Origin: Streptacidiphilus anmyonensis
Lineage (GTDB): Bacteria > Actinomycetota > Actinomycetes > Streptomycetales > Streptomycetaceae
Length of the DNA: 52,124 bases
NCBI RefSeq assembly: GCF_000787855.1
Contig: NZ_BBPQ01000023.1
Span: forward strand, 56,314-108,437
Direction of reading: 5' to 3'
Numbering within the stretch: position 1 is the stretch's first letter; every line of letters starts with the position of its first letter. Below are positions 16,821-26,430 of this stretch, in pieces. The notes under the pieces are model-generated. The model made no database searches, had not been told where the DNA came from, and saw only the letters and a list, made by a program, of their open reading frames with translations. Both the position numbers and the translations under genes were made by a program.

Positions 16821-18584
16821 CTACGAGCAGTCGATCAGCAGCGAGGTGAGCACGGTGCAGCTGCGGCTCGCCGCGTCGTTCGCCGTGTTCAGGTCGATCG
16901 GGCTGCTGGCCGAGCGGTCGACCGTCACCTTGTAGGGGAGCCCCAGGGTGAGCAGGCCCACCGGCACGGTGAACTGCCGGGTCGCGCTCGCGCCCACGGC
17001 CAGGGCGCCGACGGAGCAGCTGACGTCGCGCCCGCCGACCGTGCAGTCGCCGCCGGAGGCGGCCGCCATCGGCGTGGGCAGCAGCGCGCTGACCGTGGCC
17101 GACGTCAGCGCCGAGGGGCCGTGGTCGGTGACGGTGACCGTGTAGACGATCGAGCCGCCGAGGAGGGCGGGACGGGGGCTGGCGGCCAGGGTCACACCCA
17201 CGTCGGCGGCGGCGTAGGCGAACTGGTCGCCCTGGCTCGTGGCGCTGGTCCCGCCCGGCGTGGTGACCTGGACGTCCACGGTCCCGACCGCGCCGGGCGG
17301 GGCGACGGCGGTGCAGCTCTGGTCGCCGCAGGAGAAGGACGCGGCGGGCCGGCCCGGACCGAAGTCGATCTCGGTGGCGCCGGAGAGGTGGCTGCCCGTG
17401 ACGGTGACGGCGGTCCCGCCTCCGGGCGGGCCGGAGGCCGGGCTGACACCGGTCACCACGGGCGCGGGCACGGTCAGCGCGACGGCCACCCCGGCCGGGT
17501 CCGCCCCGACCGGGGTGGTGCCCACCACTTGGTCGTCGCCGGTGTCGACGGCGGAGACCGAGGCCGCGCCGAGGTCGGTGACGAGCACCCGGGAGCCGTC
17601 CGGCGTCACCGCGACGCCCTGCGGGTTGCCGCCCACCGGGATCGTCGCGGTCGTCCCGGCGGCGGTGTCCAGCACGGCCACGCTGTTCGCGGGGCCGTCC
17701 GCCAGATAGAGCCGGGACCCGTCCGGGGTGAGCGCGAGGGCGTAGGGGGCGGCGGGGACGGCGACCGTGGCGACGACGGCGTCGGCCGTGGTGTCGATCA
17801 CGGAGAGCGTGGCAGAGCCCTGGTCCGCCACGTACAGGCGGGAGCCGTCCGAGGTCAGCGCCAGGGCCACCGGCACGCCGCCAGTCGGCAGCGTGGCGGT
17901 CACCGCGTCCGTGGCGGTGTCGATCACCGACAGCGCACCGCCTCCGCCGCTGTCCGCGACGTAGACGCGGCTGCCGTCGGGGCTGACCGCGAGGGCGTCC
18001 GGGCCCGCGCCGACGGTGACTGTGGCCGCCACCGTGTCGCTCGCGGTGTCGATCACGGAGACCGTGTCGGTGCCCAGGTTCGCGACGTAGACCCGGCCGC
18101 CGTCCGGGCTGACGGCCGCCGCGGTCGGGCTCGACCCCACGGGCACGTCCGCGACCAGGGTGTTGCTGTGGGTGTCGATGACGGCGACGTTGTTGGAGCC
18201 GATGTTCGGCACGTAGACGTGCCCGCCGTCCGGGGCCGCGGCCGCGCCCTGCGGGTCGTCGCCCACGTTCGCGACGGTCGCCTTGACGGTGCCGGTGGCG
18301 ACGTCGACCACGGAGACGGCGTTGCTCCCGGCGTCGGCCACGTAGGCGGTGGCCACACCGCCCGACGGCGCCTGGGGCGCGCCGGCGGCGACGGTGGCGG
18401 CCTGCGCGGCGGGCACGCCGCCCGCGAGCGCTCCGGCCAGAGCGAGGCCGACGACCGCGGACAGCACGCCGGCCGTCCGCCGGCCCGAGGGCACGGCACC
18501 GGTCCGCCTCCGCGGCGACGCATCGGCGGATAAGGCCCGCGTGGCGGAGCTGGTGGGCGGCAGCAAGGGATACGGCGAGGACAT
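16821..18584 (-). CDS. Secreted YVTN beta-propeller / IPT-TIG / DUF11 protein
   Basis: 587 residues from the ATG at 18582-18584, which has GGGGGAG 8 nt upstream. A long N-terminal signal region ends near residue 62 (VPAAQAATVAAG). Residues about 65-385 hold seven or more repeats of about 42 residues of the type PDGSRVYVADxGxxxxSVID, a YVTN beta-propeller. An IPT/TIG immunoglobulin-like domain follows (about 385-470, GVSPASGPPGGGTAVTVTGS). A DUF11 beta-sandwich (about 475-587, VTLAASPRPALLGGSIVYTV) closes the protein, with Cys pairs. No anchor is visible. It is probably an extracellular binding or surface-structure protein; there is no enzymatic motif. Its divergent neighbour is another secreted protein, with 272 bases between the starts. 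Confidence 0.85.
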   Translation of the reverse strand: MSSPYPLLPPTSSATRALSADASPRRRTGAVPSGRRTAGVLSAVVGLALAGALAGGVPAAQAATVAAGAPQAPSGGVATAYVADAGSNAVSVVDVATGTVKATVANVGDDPQGAAAAPDGGHVYVPNIGSNNVAVIDTHSNTLVADVPVGSSPTAAAVSPDGGRVYVANLGTDTVSVIDTASDTVAATVTVGAGPDALAVSPDGSRVYVADSGGGGALSVIDTATDAVTATLPTGGVPVALALTSDGSRLYVADQGSATLSVIDTTADAVVATVAVPAAPYALALTPDGSRLYLADGPANSVAVLDTAAGTTATIPVGGNPQGVAVTPDGSRVLVTDLGAASVSAVDTGDDQVVGTTPVGADPAGVAVALTVPAPVVTGVSPASGPPGGGTAVTVTGSHLSGATEIDFGPGRPAASFSCGDQSCTAVAPPGAVGTVDVQVTTPGGTSATSQGDQFAYAAADVGVTLAASPRPALLGGSIVYTVTVTDHGPSALTSATVSALLPTPMAAASGGDCTVGGRDVSCSVGALAVGASATRQFTVPVGLLTLGLPYKVTVDRSASSPIDLNTANDAASRSCTVLTSLLIDCS

Positions 18585-18856
18585 GAAGAGGACTCCCCCC
18601 TCGGCGCGCCCGCCGCGGCAGGCACCGGTCGGAGCCCTGGGACCTCGGCGGTGCGTCGCGCTGCGGGCGCCGACGAGCCCCCGACCTCCCCGGCCGCACC
18701 GCCGCGCAACAGCATTCCTGAGGACCCCACCGGCCACAAGAGAACGGGAGATGACGATGGATCAGCCCGTCCGTCGGGCCCGGCCCATGCACGCTAGGAT
18801 CCGTCCGCTCTGTGCGCGAACGCGCCGGGGTTCACATGCTCGGGGAGGGGCGGGGG

Positions 18857-21631
18857 ATGTCCAGGCGTATGCCCGGAATGAGACGGCTGGCTCTGGTCGG
18901 TTCAGCGGCTTTGATCGCGATGGCGCCGCTGACGGGAGCGGTCCCTGCGGTGGCGGACTCGGCTCTGCCGTCGACGATGAAGGACGTGCTGGACATCGCG
19001 CCGGTCGACGGGGCGCCGAGCACGACGACACAGGCGGTTTTCTCCAGCGCGACCGGCTCCCTGTTCACGATCAGCGGCGTCTCCGGATACAGCTGGCTCG
19101 ACTACGCCTCGGGGAACGTCACCACGGTCCCGGGCCTGCCGTCGACGACTGATGAGGTCGTCGACGCCGACGGGGAACAGTTCGACCTCTTCGACCCCGG
19201 GACCGGCCTTCTGCGGGTGGGAGATCCGCGGACCGGCGGCCCCTGGACCGCGTTCACCGTGCCGAGCGGATCAGGGCCGGTCGCCGTGCACGGCTCAGAG
19301 GTCCTGACGCACGTGACGGCGACGAACACCTACACGCTCCTCAGCTACGACAGCTCCGGGGCCGCGACGCCGATTCCGATCACCGGCCTGCCGACCGGCG
19401 GCGTCCTCAACCCCTGGATGAGCGGCGACTCCTTCGGCATGGTCCTCGGGTTCGCCACCTCGGACCAGGTGGCCCACTGGGGCGTGGTGGACTGGGCGAC
19501 GGGGGCCTACCGCGAGCCCACATCGCTGTCCGGCGGAAATCCGGGGGCCCTCGGCATCTCAGGGGACAATGCGATCTTCTACCCGCCGGATCCGGCGAAA
19601 TCCGGCCTCAAGATGCTCGTGTACCCGATCGGGGAAGCCCTGTCGGGTGCCGACGTGACACCGCGAAGTCCGAGCGTGGATCTTCCGTTCGTGGCACCTG
19701 CCACCGTGATCGGCGACCATGTGGTCTCCCTGCGTTACAACCAGCTCGTGGACCTGCCGCTGAACGGCGGGTCACCCAAGGTGCTGGACTCGAACGCCTC
19801 CTCGTGGGGCCCCTGGGACCCTGATGCCGTGGTCGCCGGTTCGTACGACCCTGGCGACGTCTCCCACCGGCGTTACACCGTGAAACGCTGGACTCCGGCC
19901 GCGGACGGAAGCCTGACCGGCCAGGTCGTCTACACCCCCACCATCCCGAAGTCGCACCTCGTTTCGCTGTGGATGCAGAGCGGCGTGCTCGGCTACAGCC
20001 GTGACTGGGACCCGACCACCACGACCACGGTGCCCGTCACCGCCGGAGCAGACACGGTCGCCCCCGACGGTCAGCTCGCCCCGGGCTGGGAGCTCCCCAA
20101 GGCCGGCTCGGGCCTGCCGGCGGGAACGCTGGTCCAGGTGGACCGGTCGGGACGGCAACTGCGCACCATCGACACCGGCGGGGCGTGTACCCCCGAGGAC
20201 TTCCAGACCTCGCAGCACTGGCTCTACTGGAACTGCGGCGCCACGGCGCCCGCCGGCGTCTACGACCTCACCTCGGGCGTCCGCATCCCGCTCGCCTCGC
20301 GGGCCCCCTACACCTCGCGCATCAGCGACGGGTTCCTGGTCGACCAGGACCCCACGTCCGGCTCGGTGCGACTGACCGACTTCCACAGCGGAACAGCTTC
20401 CGCACCGGTCGCCATCGGGACAGCAAGCGTGTGGGGCAACGCGCGCCCGGGGGGCAGCTGGGCCGTCGACGCGTCCGACGGACTGATCGCCTACGAGAGC
20501 ACGAGCGATCGGGCCGTCCACGTCATCGATCCCGGGATTCCCCACTCCCCGACGACGGCGTCGGCGCAGGCCTTCACCGGGACCGGAGCCAACCTCAGCA
20601 GCGTCACAGCCCAGGTCTCGCAACCCGTGGACGGTTGGCAGGCAACCGTTGTCAGGAGGTCCACCGGCAAGGTCGTCGCAAGGATGAGCGGCGGGCCCGC
20701 ACATGCCTCCTTCACGGCCACATGGACCGGACCGAAGCCGTACAACGGCATCTACGACTGGTCGGTCAGCGTCCTCCCGCGCGGAGGAACCGCCTACGTA
20801 CCGGTCGCTACCGTGCCCGAACCGGTCATCGACAGTGTGCCCGACCGGCATGTCTACAGCACCGGCGACCACCCGGACCTGCTGGCGATCCGGACCGACG
20901 CCGGAGGCTCGGTCTGGTGGACCCCGAACAACAGCGGACGCATCGTGCCGGAGCAGACCCCGAGTTGCCACCAGAGTGGGACGACCGAGGCCTACCTTCC
21001 TTATCGTGCGCTGATCCCGATCAGCCACCAGGCCGGGAGCGGGTCGAACGACCTGCTCGCCGTCGACCGCTACGGCAACCTCTGGTGGTACCCGACCGTC
21101 GACGCCTCCGGCACCTGCCCGGAGAAGGCCTACGCCCAGCGCGTCGGGTCCGGCTGGGGCCAGTACACGCAGGTCGTCTCGCCCGGGGACCTCAACGGGG
21201 ACGGGCACGACGACCTCGTCGCGCGGGACTCCTCCGGCACGCTGTGGTTCTACGCGGGCCGTGGGGAGGGCGTGTTCGCGCCGCGAGCGCGGATCGGCGG
21301 CGGGTGGAACACCTACACGCACCTGGTCGGCGTCGGCGCGCTGACCGGCTCCGGGTACGGGAACCTGCTGGCGGTGGACGGCTCCGGGGTGTTGTGGCGC
21401 TACGACGCTGACGGGCACGGCGGGTTCCACGCGCGGGTGCGGATCGGCGGCGGGTGGAGCCAGTACAACGACTTCGTCGGGATCGGCGACTGGAACCAGA
21501 ACGGCACCTACGACCTGCTGGCGCGGGACCACAACGGGGTGCTGTGGTTCTACGACGGCACCGGCCAGGGCACGTTCCGTCCGCGCAGCGAGATCAGCGC
21601 CGGGTGGGGCGGGGACTGGGGTCTGTTCTGA
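18857..21631 (+). CDS. Secreted propeller-like protein with C-terminal FG-GAP/VCBS repeats
   Basis: 924 residues. The ATG at 18857 is chosen because a purine-rich GGGGAGGGG lies about 7 nt upstream; an ATG at 18836 is also in frame. A signal peptide precedes VPAVADSALP. Residues about 35-600 look like beta-propeller strands with the landmark TSQHWLYWNCGATAPAGVYD. A beta-sandwich segment follows (about 590-655). Residues about 660-924 are FG-GAP-type repeats with calcium-like loops (GDLNGDGHDDLVARDSSGTL, IGDWNQNGTYDLLARDHNGV) each followed by WFY and IGGGW. The layout closely parallels the large secreted gene at 47.2-50.7 kb, so the two are paralogues. The likely role is extracellular, in adhesion or ligand binding. 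Confidence 0.86.
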   Translation: MSRRMPGMRRLALVGSAALIAMAPLTGAVPAVADSALPSTMKDVLDIAPVDGAPSTTTQAVFSSATGSLFTISGVSGYSWLDYASGNVTTVPGLPSTTDEVVDADGEQFDLFDPGTGLLRVGDPRTGGPWTAFTVPSGSGPVAVHGSEVLTHVTATNTYTLLSYDSSGAATPIPITGLPTGGVLNPWMSGDSFGMVLGFATSDQVAHWGVVDWATGAYREPTSLSGGNPGALGISGDNAIFYPPDPAKSGLKMLVYPIGEALSGADVTPRSPSVDLPFVAPATVIGDHVVSLRYNQLVDLPLNGGSPKVLDSNASSWGPWDPDAVVAGSYDPGDVSHRRYTVKRWTPAADGSLTGQVVYTPTIPKSHLVSLWMQSGVLGYSRDWDPTTTTTVPVTAGADTVAPDGQLAPGWELPKAGSGLPAGTLVQVDRSGRQLRTIDTGGACTPEDFQTSQHWLYWNCGATAPAGVYDLTSGVRIPLASRAPYTSRISDGFLVDQDPTSGSVRLTDFHSGTASAPVAIGTASVWGNARPGGSWAVDASDGLIAYESTSDRAVHVIDPGIPHSPTTASAQAFTGTGANLSSVTAQVSQPVDGWQATVVRRSTGKVVARMSGGPAHASFTATWTGPKPYNGIYDWSVSVLPRGGTAYVPVATVPEPVIDSVPDRHVYSTGDHPDLLAIRTDAGGSVWWTPNNSGRIVPEQTPSCHQSGTTEAYLPYRALIPISHQAGSGSNDLLAVDRYGNLWWYPTVDASGTCPEKAYAQRVGSGWGQYTQVVSPGDLNGDGHDDLVARDSSGTLWFYAGRGEGVFAPRARIGGGWNTYTHLVGVGALTGSGYGNLLAVDGSGVLWRYDADGHGGFHARVRIGGGWSQYNDFVGIGDWNQNGTYDLLARDHNGVLWFYDGTGQGTFRPRSEISAGWGGDWGLF

Positions 21632-21654
21632 CGGCGTAGGTCGCACTCATGGGA

Positions 21655-21686
21655 AGGGCCCCGCACGCGGATGCGCGCGGGGCCCT
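21655..21686. terminator. Bidirectional hairpin between FG-GAP gene and clpB
   Basis: Perfect 10-bp arms AGGGCCCCGC (21655-21664) and GCGGGGCCCT (21677-21686) with a 12-nt loop, placed between two convergent stops. Confidence 0.75.
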
Positions 21687-21701
21687 GCTCCGTGTGCGGC
21701 G

Positions 21702-24299
21702 TCAGTCGCCCTGGCGGGCGACCGTGAGCTGGTCCGCGCCCTCGTCGGCGTCGACGAGGACGGTGTCGCCGTCGCGGACCTCGCCGGCGAGGATCGCGCG
21801 GGCGAGCTTGTCGCCGATGGCCGACTGGACCAGGCGGCGCAGCGGGCGGGCGCCGTAGGCCGGGTCGTAGCCCGTGATCGCGAGCCAGTCGCGGGCGGCC
21901 TCGGTGACGTCCAGGATGATCCGGCGGTCGGCGAGGCGCCGGTCCAGCGCGGCGACCTGGAGGTCGACGATGCGGCCCAACTCGGCCGTGGACAGCGGCT
22001 CGAAGACCACGATGTCGTCCAGGCGGTTCAGGAACTCGGGCTTGAACGAGGCCCGGACGACCTCCAGGACCCGGTCCTTCTTCGCCGAATCCTCCACCGT
22101 CGGGTCCACCAGGAACTGCGAGCCCAGGTTGGAGGTCAGGATCAGGATGGTGTTGCGGAAGTCGACCGTCCGTCCCTGACCGTCCGTCAACCGGCCGTCG
22201 TCCAGCACCTGGAGGAGGATGTCGAAGACCTCCGGGTGGGCCTTCTCGACCTCGTCCAGCAGCACCACCGTGTACGGGCGGCGCCTGACGGCCTCGGTGA
22301 GCTGGCCGCCCTCCTCGTAGCCCACGTAGCCGGGGGGCGCACCCACCAGCCGCGCGACGCTGTGCTTCTCGCTGTACTCGCTCATGTCGATGCGGACCAT
22401 GGCCCGCTCGTCGTCGAAGAGGAAGTCCGCCAGCGCCTTGGCCAGCTCGGTCTTACCGACGCCGGTCGGACCGAGGAAGAGGAACGAGCCGGTCGGACGG
22501 TCCGGGTCGGCGATGCCGGAGCGGGCGCGCCGCACCGCGTCGGAGACGGCCTGGACGGCGGCGAGCTGGCCGACCAGACGGCGGCCGAGCTCGTCCTCCA
22601 TCCGCAGCAGCTTCGCCGTCTCGCCCTCCAGCAGTCGCCCGGCGGGAATGCCCGTCCAGGACGCCACGACGTCCGCGACGTCGTCCGGGCCGACCTCCTC
22701 CTTGACCATGGACGAGGTGGTGGACTCGGTCCGCGCCGCATCCTGGGCCTCGGCGAGCTCCTGCTCGGCGGCCGGGATGTCCGCGTACATCAGCCGGGAG
22801 GCGGAGGCGAAGTCGCCGTCGCGCTGGGCGCGTTCGGCCTGGCCGCGGAGGCCGTCGAGGCGCTCCTTGAGCTCGCCGACCTTGTTGAGGCTGCTCTTCT
22901 CCTGCTGCCAGCGCGCCGTCAGCGCGCCCAACTGCTCCTGCTTGTCCGCGAGATCGCGGCGCAGCCGGGACAGACGCTCGACGCTGGCCGCGTCGGACTC
23001 CTTGGACAGCGCCATCTCCTCCATCCGCAGCCGGTCGACGGAGCGCTGCAGCTCGTCGATCTCGACCGGGGAGGAGTCGATCTCCATGCGCAGCCGGGAC
23101 GCCGCCTCGTCGACCAGGTCGATGGCCTTGTCCGGCAAGAAACGCGAGGTGATGTAGCGGTTGGACAGGGTGGCGGCGGCGACCAGCGCCGCGTCCGCGA
23201 TCTGCACTTTGTGGTGGGCCTCGTAGCGGCCCTTGAGACCGCGCAGGATCGCGATGGTGTCCTCGACGCTGGGCTCGCCGACCAGCACCTGCTGGAAGCG
23301 GCGCTCCAGCGCGGCGTCCTTCTCGATCCGCTCGCGGTACTCGTCGAGCGTGGTCGCGCCGACCATGCGCAGCTCGCCGCGGGCCAGCATGGGCTTGAGC
23401 ATGTTGCCCGCGTCCATCGCCGAGTCCCCGCCGGCGCCCGCGCCGACGAGCGTGTGCAGCTCGTCGATGAAGGTGATGACCTGGCCCTCGCTGGACTTGA
23501 TGTCGTTCAGGACGGCCTTGAGCCGCTCCTCGAACTCGCCGCGGTACTTGGCGCCCGCGACCATCGCGCCGAGGTCCAGCGCGACCAGGCGCTTGCCGCG
23601 CAGCGACTCCGGCACGTCGCCGGCGACGATGCGCTGGGCGAGCCCCTCGACGACGGCGGTCTTGCCGACGCCGGGCTCACCGATCAGGACGGGGTTGTTC
23701 TTGGTGCGGCGGGAGAGCACCTGCACCACGCGGCGGATCTCGTGGTCGCGGCCGATGACCGGGTCGAGCTTGCCGTCGCGGGCGGCCTGGGTGAGGTCGG
23801 TGCCGTACTTCTCCAGCGCCTTGTAGCTGCCCTCGGGGTCCGGGGAGGTGACCCGGGCGCTGCCGCGCACCTCCTTGAAGGCGTCGAGCAGCGCCTTGGC
23901 GGTGGCGCCCTCGGCCTTGAGCGCCTCCGCGGCCGGGCCGCCCTCCGCGGCGAGGCCGACCATGAGGTGCTCGGTCGAGACGTACTGGTCGTCCAGCTCG
24001 GCCGCGCGGGCGGCGGCCTCGTTGAGGACGGCGACGGTCTGCCGGGCCAGCTGCGGCGCGGCGACCGTCGAGCCCTGGGCGCTGGGCAGCGCGAGGGCCA
24101 GGCGCTCGGCCGCGCCGCGCAGGCGCGCCGGGTCCGCCCCGACCGCCTCCAGCAGCGGCCGGGCGATGCCCTCGGGCTGCTCCAGCAGGGCGAGGAGGAC
24201 GTGTACGGGCGTCACGTCCGGGTTGCCCGCGCCCGACGCCTGCCGGATCGCCGCGGACAGGGCCTCCTGGGCCTTGGTGGTGAGCTTGCTCGCATCCAC
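21702..24299 (-). CDS. clpB: ClpB disaggregase (Hsp100)
   Basis: 865 residues, full length for ClpB. The GTG at 24297-24299 gives the usual start [14 protein letters not shown], with GGAGGAGG upstream. Domains in order: N-terminal Clp-N pair (1-145), NBD1 with Walker [14 protein letters not shown] and Walker [13 protein letters not shown], the coiled-coil middle domain (about 400-530, [20 protein letters not shown]), NBD2 with [30 protein letters not shown] and sensor NLGSQF, and the C-terminal domain. ClpB works with DnaK to pull proteins out of heat-induced aggregates using ATP. All ATPase motifs look intact. A HAIR inverted repeat lies 90 bases upstream, so repression by HspR is expected. 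The gene stands alone on its strand. Confidence 0.97.
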   Translation of the reverse strand: MDASKLTTKAQEALSAAIRQASGAGNPDVTPVHVLLALLEQPEGIARPLLEAVGADPARLRGAAERLALALPSAQGSTVAAPQLARQTVAVLNEAAARAAELDDQYVSTEHLMVGLAAEGGPAAEALKAEGATAKALLDAFKEVRGSARVTSPDPEGSYKALEKYGTDLTQAARDGKLDPVIGRDHEIRRVVQVLSRRTKNNPVLIGEPGVGKTAVVEGLAQRIVAGDVPESLRGKRLVALDLGAMVAGAKYRGEFEERLKAVLNDIKSSEGQVITFIDELHTLVGAGAGGDSAMDAGNMLKPMLARGELRMVGATTLDEYRERIEKDAALERRFQQVLVGEPSVEDTIAILRGLKGRYEAHHKVQIADAALVAAATLSNRYITSRFLPDKAIDLVDEAASRLRMEIDSSPVEIDELQRSVDRLRMEEMALSKESDAASVERLSRLRRDLADKQEQLGALTARWQQEKSSLNKVGELKERLDGLRGQAERAQRDGDFASASRLMYADIPAAEQELAEAQDAARTESTTSSMVKEEVGPDDVADVVASWTGIPAGRLLEGETAKLLRMEDELGRRLVGQLAAVQAVSDAVRRARSGIADPDRPTGSFLFLGPTGVGKTELAKALADFLFDDERAMVRIDMSEYSEKHSVARLVGAPPGYVGYEEGGQLTEAVRRRPYTVVLLDEVEKAHPEVFDILLQVLDDGRLTDGQGRTVDFRNTILILTSNLGSQFLVDPTVEDSAKKDRVLEVVRASFKPEFLNRLDDIVVFEPLSTAELGRIVDLQVAALDRRLADRRIILDVTEAARDWLAITGYDPAYGARPLRRLVQSAIGDKLARAILAGEVRDGDTVLVDADEGADQLTVARQGD

Positions 24300-24388
24300 G
24301 TGTGTTCGGTCCTCCTCCGCCGGTCGCACCCGGGCTCGCCTGTGGCCGCAGTGTCTGCGCTATGTCTGCCTCATCAAGCATGACATAA

Positions 24389-24409
24389 GTTGAGTCTATT
24401 CCACTCAAC
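24389..24409 (-). promoter_or_regulatory. HAIR element, HspR operator upstream of clpB
   Basis: GTTGAGT and ACTCAAC arms are separated by exactly 7 nt, matching the HAIR consensus CTTGAGT-N7-ACTCAAG except for the outermost pair. It is 90 bases upstream of the clpB start and overlaps a TTGAGT that could be the -35. HspR binding to HAIR sites represses dnaK, clpB and lon in Streptomyces and mycobacteria. Confidence 0.85.
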
Positions 24410-24471
24410 CTTTCGCGCCGCTGTCCTCCGCCGTCTCTCGCCATCCTCCGCCGTCTCCCGCCGTCTCCCGC

Positions 24472-24978
24472 TCAGACCTCGTGCGGGTGCTCCTCCGCAT
24501 GGAGGTGGTCGACGCACACCGCGATCGAGAGCAGCAGCGGCACGTCCTCGCCGTCGGCCACGTCGATCGCGTAGGTGTCGCGGACCGAGAACCACTTCTT
24601 GCTGACCTGGGCGATCCGGCGCCCGTCCTGCTCCAGGGTGAACTCGTGGTCGGTGAAGTTGCCGTGGACCTCGATCTCGCCGCCGCCGACGGCGTCCCCC
24701 AGCTCGGCGAGGTACTTGTCGCGGAAGACGGTGATCAGCTTCTTCTTGACCGTGGCGATGCGCTCGCCGTCGCGCTCGACCATCATCGTGTCGCGGACCG
24801 CGATCATCTTCTTCTTGATCACGGCGACGATCTCGCCGGTGTGGTGGTCCTTGAGCTCGAACGTCTCACGGATGCGCAAGGCCTTGCCGTCGACGAGGAA
24901 CGCCTTGTCGCCGTGCTCGGTGGTGATCCAGTGGTCGTCGCCGATACCGAAGACCCGCTCGCGCATCAGAAACTTCAT
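24472..24978 (-). CDS. LURP-one-related (LOR) family protein
   Basis: 168 residues from the ATG at 24976-24978, which has GAGGGA 7-8 nt upstream. The chain begins MKFLMRERVFGIGDDHWITT and continues with repeated beta strands (VAVIKKKMIAVRDTMMVERD, IATVKKKLITVFRDKYLAE, FTLEQDGRRIAQVSKKWFSV). This is the LURP-one-related fold, a tubby-like beta-barrel that can bind lipids. The C-terminus ends in a His-rich CVDHLHAEEHPHE tail that might bind a metal; that is speculation. There is no signal peptide. The gene lies upstream of clpB on the same strand, but the HAIR site in the gap suggests independent control. Confidence 0.88.
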   Translation of the reverse strand: MKFLMRERVFGIGDDHWITTEHGDKAFLVDGKALRIRETFELKDHHTGEIVAVIKKKMIAVRDTMMVERDGERIATVKKKLITVFRDKYLAELGDAVGGGEIEVHGNFTDHEFTLEQDGRRIAQVSKKWFSVRDTYAIDVADGEDVPLLLSIAVCVDHLHAEEHPHEV

Positions 24979-25180
24979 CGTGCTTTCCCTCTTTCGCATG
25001 TGCCGGGGCGTCATCGGACATGCTGCCACCCGCGGAGAGCTCAGCCCATGCGCGACGGCAACCGGAACGGGTCCGGGACGGCTCCGGGACAGGCGCGGGA
25101 CCCGACCGGGACACGTGCGCCCGAGGCAAGCGCGCCGGACCGGCACGCCCAGGACCGGCGCGCACCCCTCCGGCGCGCGC

Positions 25181-25186
25181 TACCGT
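25181..25186 (+). promoter_or_regulatory. Candidate -10 hexamer for leaderless phosphotransferase transcript
   Basis: TACCGT followed by 7 nt and the ATG at 25194. No ribosome site is present between them. Confidence 0.45.
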
Positions 25187-25193
25187 CTCCCGC

Positions 25194-25862
25194 ATGACGC
25201 TGCTGGACGAGCCCGGCCCACTGCTCGGCACGGGCCGCACCGCCGACGTGTACGCCCTCCCCGACGGCCGAGTGCTCCGCCGCTACCGGGACGGGCTCGA
25301 CGCCACCGGTGAACTCGCCGTCATGGCCCGCCTGTTCGAGCACGGCTATCCGGTGCCCCGGGTCTGGCCCGGCCCCCACCACCACGACCTGATCATGGAG
25401 CGCCTCTCCGGTCCCACCCTGGCCGAGGCCACCGCAGCGGGCACGGTCAGCGCCGACGCCGCCGGCGAGCTCCTCGTCACCCACCTGCGCCGGCTCCACG
25501 CGATCCCCGCCCAGCACTCGTCCGATCCGTCGGACCGCGTCCTGCACATGGACTTCCACCCGCTGAACGTCATGCTGACGCCCGACGGCCCGGTCGTCAT
25601 CGACTGGGCCACCGCGACCGAGGGGCCTCCCGCCCTGGACCGCGCGACGAGCGCGCTCATCCTGGCCCAAGCCGCCGTGGCATTCCCGGAGTTCGCGGCG
25701 CTCGCCCGTGCCGTCCTGCCGCCCTTCCTGCGCCACCTCGGCCCCGTCGACCCCGCCCAGCTGAACCACGCCCGCGACCTCCGCGCGGGCAATCCGACCC
25801 TGACCCCGGTCGAGATCGCCGCCCTCGACGAGGCGATGACCCTGCTGGCGCATCTCGGCTGA
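25194..25862 (+). CDS. APH/choline-kinase-like phosphotransferase
   Basis: 222 residues, smaller than a typical APH. The start at ATG 25194 has no Shine-Dalgarno but a -10 seven nt upstream. The kinase-like N-lobe (GTGRTADVYALPDGRVLRRY) and the C-lobe catalytic loop HMDFHPLNVML, with Asp as catalytic base and the conserved Asn, followed by VIDWATATEG, give the APH fold. The family phosphorylates small molecules such as aminoglycosides, choline or sugars. The substrate is unknown. Given the chromosomal setting I would not call it a resistance gene. Confidence 0.85.
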   Translation: MTLLDEPGPLLGTGRTADVYALPDGRVLRRYRDGLDATGELAVMARLFEHGYPVPRVWPGPHHHDLIMERLSGPTLAEATAAGTVSADAAGELLVTHLRRLHAIPAQHSSDPSDRVLHMDFHPLNVMLTPDGPVVIDWATATEGPPALDRATSALILAQAAVAFPEFAALARAVLPPFLRHLGPVDPAQLNHARDLRAGNPTLTPVEIAALDEAMTLLAHLG

Positions 25863-25896
25863 CGCACGGCCGCAGGCGGGCCCGTGGGCCGACCGC

Positions 25897-26343
25897 TCAG
25901 CGCGTCCGGGGCTGGATCGGGCGGCCGGTCGTCGCGTCGACGAGGGTGCGCCGACCCAGGGGCGCGTGGAGCGTCGTGGTCACCTCGACGAGCGTGACGT
26001 AGGGCGGGCAGATCCCGGGCGGACGGGTCGTCGTCAAGGTCAACCGGACCTCCGTGGCGGACTCCGCGGCCTGGAGCGAGAGCCGGCGGCATCCGCCGCC
26101 GAGGGCCTGGACGCCGACCGTGAGGCCGCCGTCCGTCACGGTGACGGCCTCGATCGGGGTCTTCACCCCGGTCGGCGCGCCGGGCGTCGGCGTCGCCGTC
26201 GCCGTGCCCGTCCGCGTCGCCGTTCCTCCGGCGCCCGCCGTGGTTCCGGACCCCGCTCCGGATCCCGCTCCCGAGCCACAGCAGGTCAGCAGCACGCCCG
26301 CGAGGGCGACCGCCGCGACTCGCACCCCTTGCTCACGCCTCAT
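25897..26343 (-). CDS. Small putative lipoprotein
   Basis: 148 residues from ATG 26341-26343, with AAAGGGAC just upstream. The signal (MRREQGVRVAAVALAGVLL) ends in lipobox LLTC with Cys21. A Gly/Ser/Thr-rich linker (about 23-58) precedes a beta-rich domain of about 90 residues (VTVTDGGLTVGVQALGGGCR, TRPPGICPPYVTLVEVTTTL) with two cysteines. I do not recognise the family. It is divergent from the PPOX-fold gene, 87 bases apart. Confidence 0.75.
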   Translation of the reverse strand: MRREQGVRVAAVALAGVLLTCCGSGAGSGAGSGTTAGAGGTATRTGTATATPTPGAPTGVKTPIEAVTVTDGGLTVGVQALGGGCRRLSLQAAESATEVRLTLTTTRPPGICPPYVTLVEVTTTLHAPLGRRTLVDATTGRPIQPRTR

Positions 26344-26430
26344 GTCCCTTTGATGCCCGCGTGGGCGCACCGGTTCCCACCGATCGAAAAACCCCGGACG
26401 GAAGCTCCCGGCCGCGCGCATGATGACCCC

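Noticed and set aside
22236-24383. Long plus-strand frame of 715 codons across clpB
   Set aside because: It is antisense to a perfectly conserved clpB and has no recognisable domain.
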